NCBI GenBank assembly: GCA_964617665.1
Contig: CAZUAH010000084.1
Span: forward strand, 1 to 35,301
Length of the DNA: 35,301 bases
Source: JADHUC01 sp964617665
GTDB taxonomy: Bacteria; Planctomycetota; Planctomycetia; Pirellulales; Pirellulaceae
Direction: 5' to 3'
Of this stretch, positions 1-7,396 are shown in pieces. The notes below the pieces were generated by a model that was not told where the DNA came from, did not search any database, and saw only the letters and a program-made list of their open reading frames with translations. The translations under genes and the position numbers were made by a program. Position 1 is the stretch's first letter. Each line of letters begins with the position of its first letter.

Positions 1-753
1 GGCGGTAACGTGGACATCACTTACTCGGTCCCGTCGACGGCGGCGAATTCGGCCTACCCGCTTACGGTGGAGTTCTTCGTGGCGGACGGATCGGGTGCGG
101 AGGGTGAAACGTATCTGGGCACGCACAGTTACACGACGGAAGGCACAACACCGACGGCTAGTATTGCCAAAGGCCCCGCCGCGGCTGGCAGCGTGATCGT
201 AGCCACAGCCACGGACACCAACGGTAATACGTCCGAGTTCTCTGCATCGGTGACGGTGGCTTCACCGCTATTAGCCGCGGGCGGCGAAGCGGGTCAAGAG
301 GCGAGAGTCGAAGGTCAAGAGCTGGAAGCAGACGAGTTATTGACGATCGTGGACGCGGCGATCGATCGTTTGGTAGGAGCCGGTTTCGCAGCGGAATCGT
401 TCTCCAACGTCCAGGTGGCGATTGCGGACCTTCCGGGTGCCACACTCGGCTTGGCGACAGGCGACACGATCACGATCGACGTGGACGCAGCCGGCTACGG
501 CTGGTTCATCGACGCCACTCCCCAGGACGATTCAGAGTTTAGCCTTTCACATTCCGCGTTCCGCACTCCGCATTCGATTGATCTCTTGACCGTGGTGATG
601 CACGAGTTAGGCCATACAGCCGGCCTTACAGACCTGTACGACATCGAATCCGAAGACGACCTGATGTACGCTTGGCTAGAAGCCGGCGAGCGGAAAACCT
701 CTTTTGCCGACGGAGCGGACGCGGTCTACGGCGGCAGTGTATGGTCGAATTGA
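1..753 (+). CDS. Giant surface protein, C-terminal fragment with metzincin-like module (5' end outside window)
   Basis: The reading frame is open from base 1 (Gly-Gly-Asn, then a GTG Val codon at 10), and these residues align with the C-terminal part of the large protein that ends at 7167. The true start is therefore upstream of the window and the GTG at 10 is not a start. The fragment has an Ig-like segment (about residues 1-85) and then a metzincin-like module containing ITIDVDAAGYGWFID, the zinc motif HELGHTAGLTD (first His codon at 601) and a downstream DLMY that fits a Met-turn. The HExxHxxGxxD pattern predicts a zinc endopeptidase with Asp as third ligand. The last 18 or so residues differ from the paralogue. 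An extracellular or envelope protein is likely; the protease role is inferred from the motif only. Confidence 0.85.
   Translation, partial: GGNVDITYSVPSTAANSAYPLTVEFFVADGSGAEGETYLGTHSYTTEGTTPTASIAKGPAAAGSVIVATATDTNGNTSEFSASVTVASPLLAAGGEAGQEARVEGQELEADELLTIVDAAIDRLVGAGFAAESFSNVQVAIADLPGATLGLATGDTITIDVDAAGYGWFIDATPQDDSEFSLSHSAFRTPHSIDLLTVVMHELGHTAGLTDLYDIESEDDLMYAWLEAGERKTSFADGADAVYGGSVWSN
293..327. repeat. Degenerate heptanucleotide tandem array (site A, first paralogue)
   Basis: Five consecutive 7-base units read gtcaaga, ggcgaga, gtcgaag, gtcaaga, gctggaa. They lie in frame between the Ig-like segment and the metzincin-like module. The downstream paralogue carries an equally spaced but different array at the equivalent position (6713-6747). 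Confidence 0.55.
550..577. repeat. Heptanucleotide tandem array (site B, first paralogue)
   Basis: Four 7-base units read cattccg, cgttccg, cactccg, cattcga. The array encodes a short low-complexity insert between the conserved DDSEF and IDLLT segments, just before the zinc motif. At the same protein position the paralogue has a heptanucleotide array of unrelated sequence (6964-6998). Confidence 0.75.
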
Positions 754-826
754 CCTTCGGCACTTGGTATCGCACGACTTTGGCCGCAAGACGGGCATGG
801 TTGCATGGCAATTTGCGCAATCACCT

Positions 827-855
827 TTGACAACTGCGAAGAATCTTTGGATACT
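827..855 (+). promoter_or_regulatory. Possible sigma70-like promoter upstream of the giant surface protein
   Basis: TTGACA at 827-832 is followed by a 17-base spacer and GATACT at 850-855, which matches TATAAT at four of six positions. It lies in the 216-base gap between the two surface-protein genes, about 115 bases before the first candidate start codon. Only sequence resemblance supports it. Confidence 0.3.
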
Positions 856-969
856 ACTACCCATATGTGTGTAGTGATACGCTTCTTCTCTCGCGGATGC
901 TCATTGTACGTGCCGTGAAAGCGGAATCCCAGCCTATGTCGTGTTTCCTATCCAGCGGGAGGCGAAACG

Positions 970-3900
970 ATGGGCATGGATATTCCTCTGAGGAAGCAGG
1001 TTTTACGCCCGTCACATCAACGACGAGGAGATGCGATGATGATCCGCCACTCACGGCCGCGTAAGGCATCAAGAAGAAAGGGAGGATCGCCCCTCCGTCG
1101 CCGTCGATTGTTCGTGGAACAGCTTGAAAATCGCTTGTTACTTGACAACGGCTTTCCTGCATTCATTAAGGCCTTCGCCCCGGATACCATCGGGCCTGGA
1201 AGCACCACTTCGCTGGTTTTCACCATCGACAACAGCGATTACCCAGAACCTGTAGACGATCTCAGCTTTACAGATAATCTTCCGGTCGGGGTCACGATCG
1301 CGGCACCGGCAATGGCGTCGACCACCTGCGACGAGGGAACGGTCAGCGCTCCGGATGGCGGAAGCACGATTACTCTTAGCGGCGCGCGGCTCGGCGCGTT
1401 TCAATCCTGCAGCATCACCGTCGACGTGACCAGCAGTACGACGGGCGTACACACGAACACGACGGGCGATCTGACATCGAGTGCCGGCAATAGCGGCACG
1501 GCGACCGACGATCTGACCGTCGACGCGAACCTCCCCGGTTTCTCAAAGAGCTTCGCGCCGGACAGCATCCCGCTGGGCGGCCGGAGTACATTGACGTTTA
1601 CGATTGACAACTCGGCCAACGCGGCGGCGGTTGCCAACTTGGATTTCACCGACAACCTGCCGACAGGGATGGCAATCGCCGATCCCGCCAATGCTGCGAC
1701 CGACTGCGTCAGCGCCGGCTTGCCTGACACCACACTCACGGCTACCCCCGGAACCAACGTCATCACTCTGGATGCCAACGGTGCAGCTATCGGGGGTTAT
1801 CAGGTATTGCCCGCCGGGGCAACCTGCACCGTGACCACCGACGTGGTCGCCACCGGCGCCGGCATGCTCGACAACGTGTCGGGCGACCTTCTCGCTGATT
1901 TCGTGTCGAGCGGCAAGGCGAGCGACACCCTCGACGTGACCGTCACCCCGATCGCCCTGACCAAGTCGTTCACCGACGATCCGGTGCCCCCGGGCGGCGC
2001 GGTGACCCTGGAGTTCACCATCGACAACTTTGACCGAAGCGACTCGGCCACCAGCATCTCTTTTACCGACGACCTCAACGCCACCCTAGCAGGCCTCACT
2101 TTTGACAGCCTGCTGTTGAACGACTGTGGCGGGTCCGTCTCGGGCGTCGGCACCACTGACATCACCCTGTCCGGCGGGACGCTGGGGCCGGAGGGTTCGT
2201 GCACGATCCGCACCAGCCTCGCTGTGCCGCCTGGTGCTACGCCGGGGGCTTATACCAACACGACGGGCGCGATCACCGCCGACGTCGACGGCTCTCCCGT
2301 GATGGGGAACCAGGCGTCGGACGTTCTGTTCGCCGAGCCGGTGCCCGTGCTGACCAAGGAGTTCCTCGAATCGGGGACCTTGAATCCCGATCCGGTCATC
2401 AACGCGGGCGACGACGTGGTCATCCGGTTCACTGTCTCCAACACCAGCCAGACCTCGATGGCGACCGACATCACTTTCCTCGACGAGTTGACCGACGGCG
2501 GCCCGAACACGGGCTTCCTGCCCTTTCCGGTGACGGTAACCCTGCCCCCGGTTCCCGATCCCCCGTGCGGCGGCCAATCTTCGCTGGCGCTGGTCAGCGT
2601 CGGATTCAATGGCCAGGGACTGGAGCTGACGGGCGGCACGTTGGCCGCGGCTGGCTCGGCAGGCGACTCGTGCACCTTCGATGTCACGTTGACGATCCCC
2701 GAGACGTTCCCACCGGGCATCTACACAAATATCACCGAGGAGATCACGGCTATCGTCGACGACTTCCCGGTCACCGGCCCACCCGCCAGTGACGACCTGA
2801 CGATCATCGCCGCGCCAGCTTTGACCAAGTCCTTCATCGACGATCCCGTCGCGCCTGGTGGCACTGCGACCCTCGAATTCACGCTCGAATACCCCGCGGA
2901 TGCCAGCGGCGACGCTACGGGAATCGCCTTCACCGACGATCTGAACGCCGCCCTTTCCGGCCTCGCGGCTACGGGGCTTCCGGCCAACGATATCTGCGGT
3001 GGCGGTTCCCAGTTGACAGGTACGACGAACTTGAGCTTCACGGGAGGCACTCTGACGCCGGGTGGGAGTTGCACGTTCAGCGTCCCGGTCGACGTGCCCG
3101 CCGGCGCCGCAGCCGGAAGCCATGCTAATGCCACCAGCGAGGTCAGCGCCACGGTCCAGGGACTGATGACGACGTCGTCTGCGGCCAGCGACGATCTCGA
3201 CGTCGCCGGCCTGTTTTTCACCAAGGAGTTTATCGACGATCCGGTGATCGCGGGCGATACCACGACGCTCCGCTTCACCATCGACAACGTCCACCCGACG
3301 GACGACGCCACGATCACGTTCTTCACGGATAATTTGGCCGCTGATCTACCGGGCCTGGCGGCGACCGGGCCACCCTCGGTGGACGACTGCGGTGGGTCTC
3401 TTAGCGGGACGACTTTTCTGACCTACACCGGTGGCAGCGTGACGAGTGGGCAGTCGTGCACGATCGACGTCGAGGTACTAGTGCCGCCTGGAGCAGCAGA
3501 TGGAACGTATGCCAACGTGACGAGTAATTTGTCGGCTAACCAAGGGGGAACAGTTAGCATCGATCCTGCCACGGACACGTTGACCGTCAACTCGAACCTG
3601 CTCCAACTGACCAAGGAATTCACCGACGACCCGGTCCAAGCCAGCGGCACGGCAACACTCGAGTTCACACTCACCAACCTCGATGCGGGTGAGGCAGCCT
3701 CGGGCATTGCTTTCACGGACGACCTTAATTCCGCCCTTCTTGGCTTGGCCGCTACAGACCTTCCGAAGAGTGTCTGCGGAGGCACGGTCGACGCCATCCC
3801 CGATACCGGCACCGTTGATTTTTCCGGCGGCAGCCTCGGAGCGGGAGGATCGTGCCAGTTCGACGTCAGTGTTCTTGTTCCCAGTGGAGCCTCCCCCGCC

Positions 3901-6900
3901 GCCTACACGAATACCACCAGCGGGGTTACTGGCACGATCGGCGGCCTCGCGGTCACCGGCGACCCGGCCAACGATACGCTGGTTGTCTCGCCGCCATTGA
4001 CGTTGGTCAAGTCGTTTACGAACGATCCGGTTCTGCCTGGCGGCACGGTGGATCTGGAATTCACGATTGCCTATGGTGGGGACGACGGCAGTGCGACCGA
4101 TATCGCCTTCACCGACGATCTGGACACAACGCTATCAGGCCTCGTGGCGACGGGGCTGCCCGCGAACGACGTGTGCGGAACCGGATCTCAACTCAGTGGA
4201 ACCTCAACCCTCAGCTTCACCGGGGGAACCGTCGATGCGCAGTCCTCCTGTACTTTCACCGTCACGCTCGACGTGCCCCTCGACGCGCCCGAAAGCACGG
4301 TGCTCCGGAATGTCACGAGCGAAATCACTGCAATGGCCGGCGGCATGAAAATCGGCGGAGGGGCTGCCGAGGACGGCTTGGCGCTTTCTTGCAGCACAAC
4401 GGTCAGGAACACGGACGACAGCGGTACGCAGTCGTTGCGGTCTGCCATTGCTTGCTCGAACGTGACTCCTGGCGTGCAGACCATCGATTTCGACATCCCG
4501 GGCGCGGGCCCACACACGATTTCACCGCTAAGCCCGCTGCCAAGTGTGATGGATCCGGCGATTATCGACGGCACGACCGAGCCGGACTTTGCTGGCTCGC
4601 CGGTGGTCCAGCTCGACGGTTCGAGCGCCGGGACCGGGTTGAGCGTGAATGGCTTGACCATTACCGCCGGCGGCGCGGGGAGCACGGTGCGAGGGTTGGC
4701 CATCAATCGGTTTGACCGTGATGGGATTCAAATCGATGGCGGCGGCAACAACACGATCGAAGGCAATCGGATCGGTACCGATTTGACGGGCGCGCTGGAT
4801 CAAGGCAACGGGTTCTACGGCGTGTCCATTTTCAATTCCGTGGCGAACCAGATTGGCGGGGCCGAGGCCGGGAATACAATCTCGGGCAACGGTCGCTATG
4901 GTGTGTTAATCACCACGGCCGGTAGTACCGGTAACGTGGTCGAAGGCAACCGGATCGGCACCGATGCCGCAGGTAACGGAGCCGTGCCGAACGCTTTCCA
5001 CGGCGTCTTGATCCAGGGCGGCGCCGCGGGCAATACGATCGGTGGGACGGCGTCTGGGGCCGGCAATCTCATCTCGGGTAACGGCATCTTCGGCGTGAAG
5101 ATCCACGGCCCCGCGACCACCGGTAACGTGGTGCAAGGCAACCGGATCGGCACCGATGAAGCTGGCAACGGAGCTTTGCCGAATGGCCGAGACGGAGTTG
5201 AAATCACGGGCGAAGCTAACTCGAACACCATCGGCGGAACGGCGGCTGGTGCAGAGAATGTGATATCGGGGAACGCTCGATACGGAGTGATCATTAACAG
5301 GGCAGGAACAAGTGGCAACGTGGTGGAAGGCAACTTGATCGGCACCAACGCCGCCGGCAACGGGGCTTTGCCGAATGCTCTCCACGGGGTTGTGATTAAC
5401 GGTGGTGCCACGGGTAATACGATCGGTGGCACGGCGGATGAGGCGGGTAACGTGATCTCCGGAAACGATCGCGTCGGCGTGGTTATCAGTAATCCGACCG
5501 CCACCGGCAACGTGGTCCAAGGTAACCTGATCGGCACCGACGTTGCCGGCAGCGAAGCTTTGCCAAACAACACTCACGGCGTGTTGATCACCGGTAGTGC
5601 CAACTCCAATACGATCGGGGGAACGGCCGACGGAGCGGGCAATGTCATTTCGGGAAACAGTCTCAACGGCGTGAAGATTGTTGGCGTGGGAACCACCGCC
5701 AACCTGGTACAGGGCAATCTGATTGGCACTGATTCCGCTGGCAATGCTCCGTTGGCAAATGGTCGCGACGGCGTGGAGATCTCCACCGACGCCACATCCA
5801 ACACGATCGGCGGCACGGCGGATGGCGCGGGCAATGTGATCTCCGGCAACGGCCGCTACGGCGTGGTAATTAATACGCCGGCGGCCACCGGCAACAAGAT
5901 TGAAGGTAACCTGATCGGCACCAATGCCGCTGGTGCCGGTGCGTTGGGAAATGGTCAACACGGAGTCGTGACCTCGCTCGGCGCCAATTCCAATACGATC
6001 GGCGGAACGGCCACCGGTGCGGGAAACGTCATCTCGGGCAACAGCAACCATGGCGTCTTCCTTGGTAGCGACAACAACATGGTCTACGGAAACCTGATCG
6101 GCACCGACGTCAGCGGCGGCAGCGCGCTGGGCAACGCCGGTTCGGGTGTGGTGGTCACACGCAACGACAACCAGATCGGCGCACCGTTAGCTGGCGCGGA
6201 CAACGTAGTCGCTTACAACGGAATCCGCGGCGTCGTCATTGCGAGCGGGACGGGCAACGCCATTCGACAAAATTCGATTCACGATAACGGTGGTGCGACG
6301 AGACTGGGTATCGACCTGAATAACGACGGCGTGACAGCCAACGATGCGGGCGACCCCGACGCTGGACCGAACAACTTGCAGAACTTCCCCGTGATTGAAT
6401 CGGTAATTCTCAATGGCGGCAACCTCGACGTCACTTACTTGGTAGACTCGACGACAGCCAATTCGGCGTACGACCTGACGGTCGAATTCTTCATCGCCGA
6501 TTCGAATGGTCAGGAGGGCGAGACGTTCCTGGGCCAAACCAATTACCCGGCGGCTGTCGCCGGCGGTTCCGCTTTCGGCGTGGTCCCGGCCGGTCCCGCA
6601 GGCGTTGGTACAAGTATCGTGGCCACTGCCACCGACGACAACGGCAACACGTCGGAGTTTTCGGCCCCTTCGGTGGTGTCCCCGATGCTGCAAGCAGCGG
6701 GAGGAGAACTGAGTCGAGCGTCAGGTGTCGATGGTCAAGAGCTGGAAGCAAACGATCTATTTCCGATCGTTGACGCGGCGATTGACCGTTTGGTTCGCGC
6801 TGGACTCGCAGCGGAGACGTTTTCCAACGTGCACGTATCTGTCGCCGACCTGCCTGGCGCGACGTTGGGCTTGGCGGCGGGCAACGTCATCACGATCGAC

Positions 6901-7167
6901 GTGGACGCCGCCGGCTACGGCTGGTTCATCGACGCCACGCCTCAGGACGATTCCGAGTTCTCTGCCTCCAGCCTCCAGCCTCCAGCCTCCAGCCTCGGCA
7001 TAGATCTCTTGACTGCGGTTATGCACGAACTGGGGCATACGGCGGGCCTGGAAGATATTTACGACATCGAATCCGAAGACGACCTGATGTACGCCTGGCT
7101 GGAAGCCGGCGAGCGTCGCACGCCGAACGAAGCAGACGTGGATCGCCTGTTCGCTTTGTTCGATTGA
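970..7167 (+). CDS. Giant surface protein: LEPR-like N-terminus, eight Ig-like repeats, beta-helix, metzincin-like C-terminus
   Basis: A 2065-residue product. After an Arg/Lys-rich start comes FVEQLENRLLLD (residues 48-59), resembling the planctomycete LEPR-XLL surface-protein motif. Eight Ig-like repeats of about 125-155 residues follow, starting near residues 66, 191, 329, 460, 617, 749, 879 and 1011, each with a K-S/E-F..D.P opening, TDDL and CGG; they resemble DUF11/DUF7933-type modules. A segment VRNTDDSGTQSLRSAI near 1140 leads into a right-handed beta-helix (about 1215-1780), then an Ig-like linker and a metzincin-like module with HELGHTAGLED (His2019, Glu2020, His2023, Asp2029). Likely an adhesin or cell-envelope protein. 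Start choice is open: ATG 970 has GGAGG eight bases upstream, while ATG 1036 has GAGGAG five bases upstream and removes 22 residues that look unconserved. It is a tandem paralogue of the gene ending at 753. Confidence 0.9.
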   Translation: MGMDIPLRKQVLRPSHQRRGDAMMIRHSRPRKASRRKGGSPLRRRRLFVEQLENRLLLDNGFPAFIKAFAPDTIGPGSTTSLVFTIDNSDYPEPVDDLSFTDNLPVGVTIAAPAMASTTCDEGTVSAPDGGSTITLSGARLGAFQSCSITVDVTSSTTGVHTNTTGDLTSSAGNSGTATDDLTVDANLPGFSKSFAPDSIPLGGRSTLTFTIDNSANAAAVANLDFTDNLPTGMAIADPANAATDCVSAGLPDTTLTATPGTNVITLDANGAAIGGYQVLPAGATCTVTTDVVATGAGMLDNVSGDLLADFVSSGKASDTLDVTVTPIALTKSFTDDPVPPGGAVTLEFTIDNFDRSDSATSISFTDDLNATLAGLTFDSLLLNDCGGSVSGVGTTDITLSGGTLGPEGSCTIRTSLAVPPGATPGAYTNTTGAITADVDGSPVMGNQASDVLFAEPVPVLTKEFLESGTLNPDPVINAGDDVVIRFTVSNTSQTSMATDITFLDELTDGGPNTGFLPFPVTVTLPPVPDPPCGGQSSLALVSVGFNGQGLELTGGTLAAAGSAGDSCTFDVTLTIPETFPPGIYTNITEEITAIVDDFPVTGPPASDDLTIIAAPALTKSFIDDPVAPGGTATLEFTLEYPADASGDATGIAFTDDLNAALSGLAATGLPANDICGGGSQLTGTTNLSFTGGTLTPGGSCTFSVPVDVPAGAAAGSHANATSEVSATVQGLMTTSSAASDDLDVAGLFFTKEFIDDPVIAGDTTTLRFTIDNVHPTDDATITFFTDNLAADLPGLAATGPPSVDDCGGSLSGTTFLTYTGGSVTSGQSCTIDVEVLVPPGAADGTYANVTSNLSANQGGTVSIDPATDTLTVNSNLLQLTKEFTDDPVQASGTATLEFTLTNLDAGEAASGIAFTDDLNSALLGLAATDLPKSVCGGTVDAIPDTGTVDFSGGSLGAGGSCQFDVSVLVPSGASPAAYTNTTSGVTGTIGGLAVTGDPANDTLVVSPPLTLVKSFTNDPVLPGGTVDLEFTIAYGGDDGSATDIAFTDDLDTTLSGLVATGLPANDVCGTGSQLSGTSTLSFTGGTVDAQSSCTFTVTLDVPLDAPESTVLRNVTSEITAMAGGMKIGGGAAEDGLALSCSTTVRNTDDSGTQSLRSAIACSNVTPGVQTIDFDIPGAGPHTISPLSPLPSVMDPAIIDGTTEPDFAGSPVVQLDGSSAGTGLSVNGLTITAGGAGSTVRGLAINRFDRDGIQIDGGGNNTIEGNRIGTDLTGALDQGNGFYGVSIFNSVANQIGGAEAGNTISGNGRYGVLITTAGSTGNVVEGNRIGTDAAGNGAVPNAFHGVLIQGGAAGNTIGGTASGAGNLISGNGIFGVKIHGPATTGNVVQGNRIGTDEAGNGALPNGRDGVEITGEANSNTIGGTAAGAENVISGNARYGVIINRAGTSGNVVEGNLIGTNAAGNGALPNALHGVVINGGATGNTIGGTADEAGNVISGNDRVGVVISNPTATGNVVQGNLIGTDVAGSEALPNNTHGVLITGSANSNTIGGTADGAGNVISGNSLNGVKIVGVGTTANLVQGNLIGTDSAGNAPLANGRDGVEISTDATSNTIGGTADGAGNVISGNGRYGVVINTPAATGNKIEGNLIGTNAAGAGALGNGQHGVVTSLGANSNTIGGTATGAGNVISGNSNHGVFLGSDNNMVYGNLIGTDVSGGSALGNAGSGVVVTRNDNQIGAPLAGADNVVAYNGIRGVVIASGTGNAIRQNSIHDNGGATRLGIDLNNDGVTANDAGDPDAGPNNLQNFPVIESVILNGGNLDVTYLVDSTTANSAYDLTVEFFIADSNGQEGETFLGQTNYPAAVAGGSAFGVVPAGPAGVGTSIVATATDDNGNTSEFSAPSVVSPMLQAAGGELSRASGVDGQELEANDLFPIVDAAIDRLVRAGLAAETFSNVHVSVADLPGATLGLAAGNVITIDVDAAGYGWFIDATPQDDSEFSASSLQPPASSLGIDLLTAVMHELGHTAGLEDIYDIESEDDLMYAWLEAGERRTPNEADVDRLFALFD
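4768..6093. repeat. Intragenic tandem repeat, 192-bp period (64-residue beta-helix unit)
   Basis: The GN(R/L)IGT(D/N) codon block recurs at 4768, 4951, 5143, 5335, 5527, 5719, 5911 and 6094. Five consecutive spacings are exactly 192 bases, and the first and last are 183. Each unit contains NTIGGT and GN.ISGN sub-motifs, so 64 residues probably equals three coils of a parallel beta-helix. The DNA similarity between units is high enough for unequal recombination to change the copy number. Confidence 0.9.
6713..6747. repeat. Degenerate heptanucleotide tandem array (site A, second paralogue)
   Basis: Units of 7 bases read gtcgagc, gtcaggt, gtcgatg, gtcaaga, gctggaa. The array is at the same protein position as 293-327 in the upstream paralogue, between the Ig-like segment and the metzincin-like module. 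The last two units are identical in both genes and the earlier ones differ. Confidence 0.55.
6964..6998. repeat. Heptanucleotide tandem array gcctcca x4 plus gcctcgg (site B, second paralogue)
   Basis: Four perfect gcctcca units and a fifth gcctcgg unit encode an in-frame Ser/Leu/Pro-rich insert between DDSEF and IDLLT. Seven bases is not a multiple of three, so the peptide cycles through all three frames of the unit (ASSLQPP and so on). The position equals that of 550-577 in the first paralogue. Confidence 0.9.
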
Positions 7168-7206
7168 CGAGGACTCTCTCGAACTGCTATGGCAGGGCCG
7201 GTTGTT

Positions 7207-7246
7207 GGAGTCCAGGCTTCAGCCTGTCTTCTGAAGGCTGTACTCC
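7207..7246. repeat. Inverted repeat between convergent genes, possible terminator or repeat-family hairpin
   Basis: Arms 7207-7222 and 7231-7246 pair at 14 of 16 positions around an 8-base loop. It lies 39 bases after the stop of the giant surface protein, which converges with the HEAT-repeat gene. No T-run follows, so a classic intrinsic terminator is not shown. The inner 12-mer aggcttcagcct also occurs at 33758-33769. Confidence 0.55.
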
Positions 7247-7396
7247 AGCGGACATTTCGAACCGGCCGCGATATAGACACTTCTTGTTGCTCTGCGCCGG
7301 ACCACGCACGAGTCAACGAAAGCGACCTCAACGTGAGCAGGAATGCTGCCTGGGGCTCGGCGATACACGCTGATGAAGATCATGACTGTGGCCGTG

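Noticed and set aside
2086..3294. 402-residue open frame on the minus strand inside the giant surface protein (and similar ones, e.g. 4906-6051)
   Set aside because: They are mirror frames of GC-rich repeated modules; their translations are low-complexity, show no domain and follow the repeat period of the plus-strand gene.
4768..6093. CRISPR-like periodicity
   Set aside because: The 192-base units are coding throughout, have no short constant repeat with unique spacers, and translate to a beta-helix.
7168..7396. Short open frames between the giant surface protein and the HEAT-repeat gene
   Set aside because: They cross an inverted repeat, lack convincing ribosome-binding sites and have no recognisable sequence.
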